Part shown: positions 24,509 to 34,778 of the stretch, piece by piece | How the letters are laid out: every line of letters begins with the position of its first letter | How positions within the stretch are numbered: position 1 is the first letter of the stretch | The notes under the pieces: generated by a model | Database searches by the model: none | Seen by the model: only the letters and a program-made list of their open reading frames with translations | Told to the model about the DNA's origin: nothing | Program-made: the position numbers and the translations under genes | From: Metarhizium brunneum | Lineage: Eukaryota > Ascomycota > Sordariomycetes > Hypocreales > Clavicipitaceae | Direction of reading: 5' to 3' | Assembly: GCF_013426205.1 (NCBI RefSeq) | Contig: NC_089424.1 | Coordinates: 3,782,001 to 3,846,000 of the forward strand | Length of the DNA stretch: 64,000 bases

Positions 24509-25654
24509 TTACTGAATAAGCGGCGTCTCCTCACCCACATCTCCGCGCTCCTCGTCGTTGACCTGCTCAAGCAGCTGCGTGATCATGTCGGAAGTAATCA
24601 GCTTCTCGCGATACAGCCATCCCAGCACGGTGCCTGCCCCGGGACCCAGCACAATGGACGCAACCACCATGGCTAGAGGCGCCCTCCAGCCCACTTCGGT
24701 AAACACCCAATACAGCATTGTCAGTCCGATGAACTGGCTATCAATCTCGATAAACTTGACCGTCGAGCGCGTCACTTCCTGACGGTCATCTGCTTTCGTC
24801 AAGTTGCCAATAATGAAGCCGTGCGCAAGAAGAGAGCACAAGACGGGCACGGCGTAGACGGCAATGAAGGCCTTGGTATTCGCTTCCATGTGGATCATGG
24901 GCCCGTCCTGGAACCGACGCAGTTTGTTGAGGCTATACCGCACAAACTGTCTGATGAGAGAAACATATGCCGGGAAGAACAGCCACGTCCCAATGGCGGC
25001 GGGTTTGTTCAGGGACAGCATCAGCGTCGACGGAACGTAGTACCCCAGCGCCACGGCGATGGGAATAGCAATCGTCTCCACCAGCTTCATCTGTCTCCCC
25101 TTGTCCAGCTGCAGAGGATCACGCTCCTCCTCGTCCCTGGCCACAGGCGGATCGCCGTGGCCCTCGTCGGTGATGAGCCTGCCTGTGCTGGGGAACGGCC
25201 AGGCCTTGGCACCGAGAATAAAGGCCGGCGCGTACACGAGCTGCCAGACCAGCGCGCCGCCGAGCAAGTTGAACACGAGCCACGGCAGTGTCGGCTTGGA
25301 GACGACGGCGTTCTTCTCGTTGACCTTTCTCGCCGACTCGACGGTCGAGACGGTTAGGAGGGCGCCGACATAGGATAGGATGACGGACATGACGGCCTTG
25401 CTGCGGAAGGAGTCGAGCGCTGCGTAGAAGAAGCTGACGAGGTAGCAGGCTGGGGTGCCGAGGATGGGCACACGGCTGAGGGCTGGGAGGAGGGCGTGCG
25501 AGTGGCATTGCGACCAGAGCAGCGCGGCGTTGACGTCGGAGTGGAGGAAGAGCGCGACGGCGGTGGCGATGGCGAGGAGCGCAGGGACGATGGCGAGATG
25601 GGGGAATAGGGGGAAGTTTTGGGCTGGACGGCGCCAGCGGGATGGTTGTGACAT
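24509..25654 (-). CDS. Multi-pass membrane protein, fungal, function unknown
   Basis: A 381-residue intronless reading from the ATG at 25654 (MSQPSRWRRP..). An upstream in-frame ATG would add 40 residues but gives a Ser/Pro-rich start. Hydrophobic segments are evident: LAIVPALLAIATAVALFL, the VILSYVGALLTV region, LVFNLLGGALVWQLVYAPAF, IAIPIAVALGYYVPS, GTWLFFPAYVSLI, FIAVYAVPVLCSLLAHGF, FIGLTMLYWVFTEV and LAMVVASIVLGPGAG. This suggests seven to nine transmembrane helices. The C-terminal tail is acidic (NDEERGDVGEETPLIQ), ending in a TPLIQ sequence that could serve as a trafficking signal (inference). I do not recognise the family. Confidence 0.7.
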   Translation of the reverse strand: MSQPSRWRRPAQNFPLFPHLAIVPALLAIATAVALFLHSDVNAALLWSQCHSHALLPALSRVPILGTPACYLVSFFYAALDSFRSKAVMSVILSYVGALLTVSTVESARKVNEKNAVVSKPTLPWLVFNLLGGALVWQLVYAPAFILGAKAWPFPSTGRLITDEGHGDPPVARDEEERDPLQLDKGRQMKLVETIAIPIAVALGYYVPSTLMLSLNKPAAIGTWLFFPAYVSLIRQFVRYSLNKLRRFQDGPMIHMEANTKAFIAVYAVPVLCSLLAHGFIIGNLTKADDRQEVTRSTVKFIEIDSQFIGLTMLYWVFTEVGWRAPLAMVVASIVLGPGAGTVLGWLYREKLITSDMITQLLEQVNDEERGDVGEETPLIQ

Positions 25655-26550
25655 TTTGCTCTTGTTTGTTGATGTTGATGTTGCTTTGGGGCAGCTGCGA
25701 AGACGGGACGAGAGGTGGATGCGGGGAGAGGGTGAAGAAATGAGGTCGAGGCGAGCGGGCAAGATAAGGTGCACCGGGAATGCTGTGTCACACCGAATTG
25801 ACTGACGATGAAAATGACATCAAATCCAGTCGGGTCAATGAGTATCAAATTCAATGTTGATGCATGTCAATTGGTCCATGCATGTGTCTGGTCGACTTTG
25901 CAGCCAAGATGGTGCCATGCCCCACTGCGCGCGGCACATACCGCCTGTAGCGTAGTGGACGGCTTCTAGTAGACAGCACTGGGCACGGGCCACATGCGCA
26001 GACAGTGGGGCCAGTCAACGAACCAGCGACTGCCGGGCGTGTCCAGCTGCTCCAGATGTCCGCAAATTAGACCACGGGATGGATGCGCGTGAACAGATGA
26101 TGGACTCTGGGTGTGTAGCATCAGGCGACGTTTTACCGAAAAGAGACTGGTGTGAAGAGTCTGGTGTGAAGAGTCTGGTTGTTTGTGTCTCAATACTACG
26201 CCATTCATGTTTCTGTGGAAAAGAAAAGAAAGCATTTGATGTTTTAAAAGCGCGGGCCAAATTTCTATTGATGCGAAACAAGACCAGTCCCGACCTCAGC
26301 TACGCGGGCCAACAGCACAGCTATGCCTAAATTGTCATGAGCATTAAAGTCCGGTCTGATGTTTATATTAAATAAAAATTCTGACCATCTATTCTTTGAG
26401 AGACATCTTATACATGTGTTGAATTTGCTGCATGACAGTTCGAGCCCATGACACCAGCCCTTCCAGGGCCATTCGATTGATTCGCGAGGTAGTTATGCCA
26501 GATTTTTACATGTATGCGCAAGCAAAACTTGATCATTCTTCATGTCGATA
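25655..26550. other. Intergenic region
   Basis: No supported gene. A 14-bp unit CTGGTGTGAAGAGT is repeated about two and a half times at 26148-26178. Open frames here look random. Confidence 0.4.
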
Positions 26551-26559
26551 AATTGGCCA

Positions 26560-27290
26560 AACAGATTCTTTAAATCTGTTGGTCACATGGCCCATCAGAA
26601 TACGATCCTTGACATCGGACGGCATCTTGTCCCAAGACGTGTGCGAGTAATCTCTGACGCAGGGTTGATTCCGTCTCGGGAATTGATTTCAGCACTCGTT
26701 CCACCTCAAGTCGTGTCTGGTCGATTAAATTTTGGAAGGCTTGCATTCATCGACGCTGTTTATTATGCATACTGTTTTCCCATGACTGGGGCAGCTTAGC
26801 AAAGGGCGAAGGATGCTCCAAAGCTGATCGAGCCTGCATCTCCCCTTGTCGGTGGTTGCATTCATCGCGGCTTTGTACAGCAGGTCGGTGTGATAAAAAT
26901 GGGGAGGCTTTAAACACAACAACGTGACGGGTAGCTCAGAGCCGCATATATCTGCTGCGTTGGCCTGTGTCTGTCATCAGTCTCATCAAAGCGATAGCCG
27001 ATAACGCCAGCCTCGCCATTAGACGATGCGAGATCCGCTGTCCATGATGCGAAGTGAGATGCTCCAAAACCCGTTGGACCATGAATCCATAGAATTCTAT
27101 TATCCTTACTCTCATCCTTTGACCAAGAATTATATGGTTTGTGGTCTTCAAGTCTCCCAAAGACATGGAATGGGACATTAAACTGTCGTTCACGAAGTCA
27201 AGGTGAGAGAGCGAGAAGAGATTCCCCAAACAGTCAATATGCTCTACTGATGGTCCTACCTTTTGTTAGGAAGGGACATTATACTTGGCC
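26560..27290 (-). pseudogene. Relic of a NACHT (NLR-type) gene
   Basis: Translating the minus strand gives, in order, ILWIHGPTGFGASHFASW around 27090-27030 (a degraded Walker A: the Lys and following Ser/Thr of GxxGxGKS/T are missing), GEAGVIGYRFDETDDRHRP around 27000-26960, then in another frame LDQLWSILRPLL around 26830 and KTVCIINSVDEC around 26770 (a Walker-B-like hhhh-x-D-E-C, the fungal NACHT signature being LxxDALDEC). At least one frameshift (about 26935) and stops break it. No start or clean 3' end was found. It is a decayed STAND/NLR gene fragment by inference. Confidence 0.45.
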
Positions 27291-27799
27291 CCTAAAAGGG
27301 CAGCAAAGCTAAACTCAGCCAAGGCAATGATGTACTGTAGCTACGCTTGCGCGGTTGCCTTGCCAGGGAACAAACTTCCGTCTTGCCTCCAGTATTTTGT
27401 TTCGAGGCGGAGGCTGGAATGCATTGGAGTGATATTCGGAACTCGGGCGCCCTTGTCCCTGCCTCCCGGTCGGTCAAGGACCGATCGGATGGCAGCGGGT
27501 AATAAAAAAAGCCAATTGTCGGTAAGTCAGGTTTCGGGGCCTAGAGGCGCCAAGGTTGCCAATAGTTAAATGAAGCTTAACAAGCAAACAGTTGCCTCAC
27601 ACAAGCCCATAAGTAAATTGGACGAATCAAACGCCCGTAGTAAGTGGGCTATGTGTCTCCGATGAATCCTCATATACAAGGTATATCTTGCCTTCAAGAG
27701 CTAATATAAGTTCCCGATTAAACTTGTTCTTTCCAAACGGCAATACTACCAATCTTGTTGGTTCTGTGATTCTTTATCACAGTTCACACCTTTATTAAA

Positions 27800-28327
27800 A
27801 TGAAGATCGTGACTGTAGCAGTCACTGTTGCGCTTGCCGATGGTGGTCTTCCTGCCCCTAAACCAGAGGCGGATGTCGCACCTGAAAAGAACAGAGTCAA
27901 TGTGGCCACTATTGACGACGCCAACATAGAAAAGTCTGATGTGATATACGATTCACTTCGTCCAAGGGACAATCAAGAGGCGCAAGCGGGCACATACCGT
28001 CGCCGCGGTGTTAGTGGACATCAAGGTGGCGAACGCGGACGACGTGGCGGGCGAGAAGCGCTGGTGCGCAAGGAAGCGGGCAGGACAGTTTTATTAGGGT
28101 CAGCTGGTGTTATCATTAATCTAGCTAGTAGTCTACTTTTGTTGTTTGGGGAATTATTTTATCCACATATAAGGGTTAGGGTTAAGATTGCTCAAGAGGC
28201 CGATATTCTACGACACGATGTTTTGTTGAGGAAGTGGAGGGCCGAGCCACTTCCACGCAAAAGAAAAAAAGGACTTGAATGTATGGTGTTGCGGCCGAAC
28301 TCCCAGCCACATCTGCCTGAACCCTAA
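27800..28327 (+). pseudogene. Possible small secreted protein gene, frameshifted
   Basis: The ATG at 27800 opens MKIVTVAVTVALADGGLPAP, a short signal-peptide-like start, and runs 175 residues. After about residue 65 the reading becomes Arg/Gly-rich and unnatural. Another frame reads VAAVLVDIKVANADDVAG and EKRWCARK at about 28000-28080, which looks more protein-like, suggesting a frameshift. A solo LTR lies 38 bases beyond the stop. It is unrecognised and may be non-coding. Confidence 0.25.
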
Positions 28328-28364
28328 TTGGAAACGAGGCGCAATGCGTACGATGATCACTTCC

Positions 28365-28562
28365 TGTGACAAGGGCTCGGAAAGAGGGCTTGGAGCAATT
28401 TAGCTCAATTCAACTAATAACAGTCTTTGGTATCAAAGGTCCTTGGTTTTCCTCAAGGCCTTGAGGGACCGAAGATGTCTATTTATACAAGAAGTCGGCG
28501 AGGGCCTTCTGCCCTAATCCCGTGACGGAGCCCTTGTGTAACAGGGCGATTTCCGTGTAACA
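28365..28562 (+). repeat. Solo LTR (family S), copy 1
   Basis: 198 bp from TGTGACAAGGGC to CCGTGTAACA, with TG..CA ends and a perfect 5-bp target duplication CTTCC (28360-28364 and 28563-28567). A TATA-like CTATTTATAC lies inside. It is nearly identical to the copy at 47197-47392. No internal retroelement sequence is adjacent, so this is a solo LTR. Confidence 0.85.
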
Positions 28563-28934
28563 CTTCCTCCATGTCACCATCGTTGTAGTGGGTGTCCAGT
28601 GTCGAGGCTGTGACATGCTGGGGGGCTGCACCACTCTGCAGGACCGTCGCATCGGTGATGAACTGCTTTAAGGCGTCCAGTTTCAATGTGACATTCGACC
28701 TTTGTTGACTGGAAATGCCTGGGGGCTGACCGCAGCAAAATTAGGGTGTCCGGCAGAGGGCTTGAAGGTCGCATATTATTGATTAGTAGGATGCTCAGTC
28801 TCGCACAGCCTTACTTTAATGTTGCTATAAAGGACATTGGCCCTCGACTCCTACATTGTCTCTCTTCGTAGTCTTGCCAAGTCTGATGTCAGATTGTCGC
28901 ATCAACCACGCCACCTTGTACTCTAGAGTCAATC

Positions 28935-31900
28935 CCTTATCAATGTCCGAATTGACTTCAAAGCCCCCGAGGAAGTTGAGTCACAATGCCACAGTCAGCA
29001 AGAGACCATAATGTCTACAAGCTTGGCAGTATCAATGGCCATAACTTGGTCATCGCAGGCCTTCACCAACCTGGAAACTGTTCAGCCGCCACAGTTATCA
29101 CGCAGCTCAGGATGACGTTTCTGAATATCGAATTCTGTCTCCTGGTTGGTATGGGGGGCGTGTGCCGGTAGGAACGGATGAAGGCATGATACGGCTGGGG
29201 CATGTGGTGGTCGCAAAGCCAACAAGAGACAACTCCGGGACCGTTCAGTACGACCATGGAAAAGCCTTGGAGGGTCGATTCGAGCGGACGGGCGCACTCG
29301 CACCGCCGCCCGCAGTCCTTCTCAATGCTGCGCAAGCCTTCGCTACCCAACGAGCGAGACTAAGCATTGATCCTATTTGGAGAGATATCGAGAGAATCCA
29401 GACTAGCCACAGGCAGCTCTGCCGTTTTAGGTTTCCCGGCGCCGAAAGTGATCAGCTTTACCCATCAGACTACACCCATGGGCAACCTGGTGTAAGCTGT
29501 GCGGAATCAGGATGCGATCCGAAGCAGCGTATAGAGAGGGCTGTCCACGATGATGGCAATGCTTTTATAACAGTGCATCGCGGAACGATTGCTTCAGGTG
29601 AACTGGTAATCAAGGACGCATTTTTGCGAGACCAGATGGCGTAGCAGCACGGCGTGGTCTGTTTCGAAACGGAGGCGGTTGGTGCTCTAGCCGACTTTCC
29701 ATGCATGATAGTTCATGGCATCTCTGACTATTGCGACTCCCACAAGAATGACGTATGGCATGGTTTCGCAGCGGCTGCTGCTGCAGCGTACGCGCGACAG
29801 CTTTTCTTCCATCTACCAATACGAGAAACAGCATCTGTTGCAAGTCAATTTGAAGCCGAGAGGAACATGAGCGATATTCTATCCGGTAATTTCGACGTAT
29901 CAAAATTCTACCCTTTATATACATTAATTTTACGAATAGGTCTCCACGAAGCCCGTGACGTCGCAAAGGAGCAGCTCCAAGTCCAAAGAGTCCAAGACGA
30001 AGAGAGACAGGCCAGAGAAAGACAAACGTGTCACCAGCTTTTTCGACTCACAGCCGGCAACAAGGACGCCACATATGAGTGGTACAAAGACCGAGTAGAA
30101 GAAAGAATTAAAGATACATGCCTATGGTTTCTCAAGCACAAACACTTCAAGAAGTGGTTAAAACAGGAATCCGGCCCTTTACTTGTCTCGGCGGACCCTG
30201 GCTGCGGCAAATCAGTGTTAACCAAGTACTTAATTGACCACAGCCTACCACGATCAGCTACTATATACTATTTTTTCTTTAAGCATAAGGACCAGAATAC
30301 CATGCGGCAAGCGCTTTGCGCAATCCTCCACCGGCTCTTCTCTCAGAGGCCGCCTCTCATTAACCATGCGATGCCGCAATTTTATAAGAACGGAGAACGC
30401 TTAATCCGCTCAACAAAGTCGCTCTGGACTATCCTTGAAAATGCTGTACAGGATCCTCAAGCCGGGGCTGTAATATTGGTCCTAGACGCCCTAGATGAAT
30501 GTGGTGAGTTGGAGTTTACCGACCTGATACGGCATATAGAGAGCCAATTTCGCCATAATCAGTTAGTCTATAGCAAGTTAAGGTATCTTCTCACCTGCTG
30601 CCTGTACGAGCAGATAATATCCAAGTTCCGTGGCTACCTATTTGAGGCTTTTCCAGATTCCCACATACCAGGGGAGGACAAGTCAGAAGCCATCAGCCAG
30701 GAGGTGAATCGTGTCATCACGCCGAGTAAATCAGCTATCAAAAACAAAGTCTCTCTCGCCTGAAATCAAAAAATATCTAAAGAAGAGACTACAAGAGACT
30801 ACACACCGCTCCTATCTCTGGGTATACCTTGTGTTTGATTACTTGGAGAAAGAAAGCTTTTAGAAGACACAAGACGGAATTAAGACTACGCTTGCGACAC
30901 TTCTAAGAAGTGTCAACGAGGCATATGAGCAAATACTTGACAAATCCAAGCAACATCCGATAGTCCGAAAAGCTTTAAGCATCATTTTGGCAGCAAGTCG
31001 ACCGCTTACCCTCTCAGAAATAAATATGGCAGCAAGCATCTCTGACAAATTCAAGTCCACTAACCTGGACTTGGAGGATGATAAAGACTTCAAGTTACGG
31101 CTTAGATCTTGGTGTGGATTATTTACCTCAATCCATCATAATAAGATTTATTTCCTTCATCAAACGGCTCGTGAGTTTCTCCTTGCGGCAACTCCTGCAC
31201 CTATCCCGTTGGGGCTACAATGGCATCAGTCTATTACTATCCGCAGCGCACACTATATTCTTGCCAAGGTCTGCGTGCTCTACCTGAATTTGCTCAACTT
31301 GAATCAAATTCGCCTTCCAAAAAACGTGAAGAAGAAAGATGTTCACTCTGTCGATACTTCTGCCTTTTTAGATTACTCGGCCAAAAATTGGGGCGCTCAC
31401 TTCCGCAAAGCCGGCATCAGGGATGGCGATGCCATTATGCCATGTACTCTTGGGATTTGCCACCCGGACTCGAAGAGCTATTCGACGTGGTGTAGAATCT
31501 ACTGGAACACTAGAATCACTTGGCCGCACTCCAAAAGGCATTGGGACGCAGCTACAGAGCGAAAGACGCCAGCGCATTTTACACATCTTATGGTAGCATC
31601 TTATTTTGGTCATGGTGCCATTGTCAAGCTGCTTCTTAAACGGGGGGCGACCGACCTCGAGGCCAAAGACGGCGAGTATAATCGGACGGCGCTATGGTGG
31701 GCTGCCAGGAACGAGCACGTAGCTGTCGTCAAGCCACTACTCGAGCAAGGCGCGAATATTGAGGCGAGGGACGCCGAGTACGGTGGGACACTGATATTAT
31801 GGGCTGCCGAGTATGGCCACCATATCATCGTCAAGCTACTGCTCGAAAGAGGCGCGGATATTGAATCCAAGGACAAGTATAGTGGTTTGACGCCGCTATC

Positions 31901-32444
31901 GCGGGCAGCCCAGAATGGGCACTTGGCCATTGCTAAGCTACTTCTCAAGAAGGGCGCGGATATTAAATCCAAGGACAAGCGCAGTGGTTGGACGCCGCTT
32001 TCGTGGGCCGTCGTCAGGGGGCATGAAGCTATCGTGAAGCTGCTGCTCGAAAAAGGCGCCAACGTCGAGTCAAAGGATAACGGGGACAGGACACCGCTAT
32101 CGTTGGCCAAGGCGAGGGGGCACGAAGCTATCGCCAAGCTGCTGCTTGAGAGTCGCGTCGTCAACAAGCCAAACAACCGGGGAAGCCGTCAAGTCGCTAC
32201 TCGAGCAAAGCGCCGACGTCGAGTCGGAAGGGGGTACGTTGGGACGCCGTCGTCGCGAGCTACCGCAGAGAGAAACACGGCCTCTATAACCAGTCGCAAA
32301 AGGGCCGTTGGGAGTCGTCAGGCCGCTGCTCGAGAGGGGCGCCGACGTCTAGTCGAAAGCAAGTATTATACAACGCTGGTATCGCGGGTCGCTAAGATGT
32401 GGCACAGGGCTATCGACAAGTTTGTAAAACGACAATCTCAATGA
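28935..32444 (+). pseudogene. Broken PNP-NACHT-ankyrin NLR-type gene
   Basis: An N-terminal nucleoside-phosphorylase-like (PNP_UDP) domain reads VYKLGSINGHNLVIAGL (about 29010) and then TDEGMIRLGHVVVAKPT, GALAPPPAVLLNAAQAF and GISDYCDSHKND (29730). A NACHT domain follows with Walker A ADPGCGKSVLTKY (30195) and Walker B VILVLDALDECGE (30475). Ankyrin repeats lie at about 31590-32150 (GHGAIVKLLLKRGA and similar). Breaks: a one-base frameshift at about 29155, an in-frame TAG at 29642, a frameshift at about 30715, a TAG at 30861, and frameshifts within the last ankyrins (about 32160-32350). The start of the PNP domain is missing or unclear. Family members act as fungal NLR-like STAND receptors; this copy is dead as read. 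Solo LTRs lie on both sides. Confidence 0.85.
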
Positions 32445-32888
32445 CAACGAGACTACACTCCTCTCTTTCGGACAATTTTGCCATCATGGCAGTAACAAGA
32501 AACAATAGTATTCCATGGCTTGTGATGAGCAATGTTGATATCGTCACGTTACCTGATGCCGCTCGATTAAGTCGCCGCTTATTTCAAGCAGGATCATTGA
32601 TTTTATTTTTTAATTATCACGAACAGGGCACATGTAATGGTGAACCCTCGAGACCAATCCATCGTGAAACAGCAATATGCCATGCTTCGCTCGAGATGAG
32701 CTGAGTGCTGATGCGTCTCAGAGGAGATCCCAGCGCCTGAACTATCGTGCCACCTTAGTCGGAAGGTCTACCTACTCAAGTAGACCCTGGTTTTCTTTAG
32801 GTCTGCCTCTTTTTCTTTACTCTTTCAGCTCTCAATACATTAATAGTTCACATGTAGGTTTATGTACGGAAGCCAATTGCGGAGCAGC

Positions 32889-33075
32889 TGTGACATGAGC
32901 TCAGTGAGGGCTTGGAGTAAAAACTCAATTTATCTAGTAGCAGTCTTGGCCGTTAATGGTCCCTGGTTCTCTAAAGCCTGGATGGATCAAAGAGCTCTAT
33001 AAATACTTGACAAGAAAGCGATTAGGGCCTTTGCTCTAGGCTCCGCGATCGTAGCCCTCGTGAAACCGTGTGACA
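32889..33075 (+). repeat. Solo LTR (family S), copy 2
   Basis: 187 bp beginning TGTGACATGAGC and ending GTGTGACA, with a perfect 5-bp target duplication GCAGC (32884-32888 and 33076-33080). It is more diverged from copies 1 and 3 than they are from each other. It contains TCTATAAATACTTG as a TATA-like element. Confidence 0.8.
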
Positions 33076-33740
33076 GCAGCCGAGGTTTTGGGTTAGGGTT
33101 AAAGACTCATACCCCAAGCCGCGTTGTTAGGGGTATGCGCCTGGGCGCGGTACTCTCTGCTTTTTTTTTACCGTAATATACATACATTTTTGTTATTAAT
33201 CAAGTTCTAATTTTGTTTTTTGCATTTATCTAAATGGTTGTGCAAGAACTACATCAAGCAAGGCCCAGTTACACACACAATATGCCGGGCCAAACGTACC
33301 AGACTCCACCCATAGAACCGTCTGGTAACAGACGACGTAAACATCAATCGATATTGACATGCATGTAGGCCCAAAACTCAGCAGACCCCTAGTTACGGCC
33401 GCTATGAAGCCTCAGTTAGCCTGGGCCATAGCTGTGGTCACTACGGGCAAATTCCCCCGTCTTTGGGAAGTTGGCAGCCCGACTAAATTTAAACTAAGCA
33501 AGGAAGGATGAGAAATCTACGAGATGACTAGATGGAGGCTCCTGAAAACGGCTTCTCGAATTCAACAAGGAGTTATTCTAGCGCGGATAGAACTCTCCTT
33601 TTGCAGATTATCTACTCCACAATGCTATAAACTGCGATTGACATCAATGTCATCCTGGACTCGCTTCTCTGAATTGTGTTGGTGCATTGTTCGTTTAGAT
33701 ATTGGTCTTCTTGAGCTCCAGCCCCGCAGCAAGCGATCTG
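33076..33740. other. Intergenic region upstream of the tRNA
   Basis: No gene is supported. A telomere-like GGGTTAGGGTTAA occurs at about 33090-33102 just outside the solo LTR. The rest shows no recognisable feature. Confidence 0.35.
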
Positions 33741-33856
33741 GGCAGAATGGCCGAGTGGTCTATGGCGACGGTCTCAAGCACATATATGTACTTTCGCTTG
33801 CGAAAAGCAGCGTTCCGTTCACGAAAGTGGCCGGGGTTCGAATCCCCGTTCTGTCA
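33741..33856 (+). tRNA. tRNA-Leu (CAA), intron-containing
   Basis: The acceptor stem GGCAGAA pairs with TTCTGTC at the 3' end (one G-T pair), with discriminator A at 33856. The D-arm reads TGGCCGAGTGGTCTATGGC (box A). The T-arm CGGGG-TTCGAAT-CCCCG is perfect (box B). A long variable arm with CAC..GTG stem marks a class II tRNA (Leu or Ser). The anticodon loop reads CT-CAA-G and is followed by an intron of about 30-35 nt before the CCGTT side of the anticodon stem. The Leu(CAA) call rests on this loop reading; the exact intron ends are uncertain. One anticodon-stem pair looks like T-T. No CCA is encoded, as usual in eukaryotes. Confidence 0.85.
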
Positions 33857-33857
33857 G

Positions 33858-33866
33858 CTTTTTTTT
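33858..33866 (+). terminator. RNA polymerase III terminator
   Basis: A run of T residues (GCTTTTTTTTG) lies directly after the tRNA-Leu 3' end, as expected for Pol III termination. Confidence 0.75.
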
Positions 33867-34778
33867 GTTGGCATCCCCTACTACGGGGATATATTGTTTT
33901 CGTAGTAGGGATATATCGTTTTCTCGTCACATTTGAAAGCAAAGTCTATACACAACCATCCCCAAGGTTTAGTTGATGCTCCCTGCGGGTGTTGTGCGTA
34001 CGTTTCCTTCTGCATGCGTATTTCCCCACCGCCATGCTGGCCTCGATGATGGAGGGGATGGGTATTGAACAAGTTGGCCAACGGCTACAAGAGGAGCCGG
34101 ACCAGCTACCTATATTAATGGATTGCTAGGGATGGACCGACTTTCGAGCTAGGGCATAGTCTAAGATATCGAGGATCACAATATTTTCCTACCGATAACA
34201 TATCCTGCTTGCTTTGTATAAAACGACTTGATGTTGGCGAGGTGCAAGTTTAAACTACAACTTATTCTTACTAATGTAATGGTGCAATATGAGTAAGCTG
34301 GAGTTCGAAATTGTTCAAATTATTCTTTGTAGTGAGGGGATAAGATCCGTAAGGGCTCTTCGACAACTCCGGCATTGGGTGAAGCAACTTTTTTTTAAAT
34401 AAAATCCTGGATTACGAAATGGTGCGCAATAAAGCGCACGCAGCAAAGGTAGTTCGATGCGGAAAGTGTTTGCTTATGCAAGTCAAAGTCAACTATTAAA
34501 CCTCTCACAAACTCAAATATTTGTAGCAAAGATAAACGAATACCAAGGACAAAATGGACAGGAGTCAATAAAATATAATTTATATACGCAAAGAAAGTAA
34601 ATAGTTCCAAGAAGGTGTTGGTTCTCTCCCCCTATAGACCTGTTGCTCAGAGTCGCGCGCTCCAAAAGGCAAGTCTGGCCACGCATGCAATTTCTCCAGG
34701 CAATCGAGAATCTGTTCAACTTCCACTCTTGCGATGATCCTCTATAAATAGGTCTATCCATCTTTGCCTCCCGCAAGA
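33867..34778. other. Intergenic region between tRNA and amidase
   Basis: No gene is supported. A short near-duplicate ACTACGGGGATATAT / AGTAGGGATATAT occurs at about 33890-33920. The region toward 34778 is presumably the amidase 3' UTR. Confidence 0.35.

Noticed and set aside
26148..26178. 14-bp tandem repeat CTGGTGTGAAGAGT
   Set aside because: Only about two and a half units; an ordinary minisatellite.
33885..33925. Repeated ACTACGGGGATATAT / AGTAGGGATATAT segment after the tRNA
   Set aside because: Short and imperfect; no sign of a mobile element or regulatory function.
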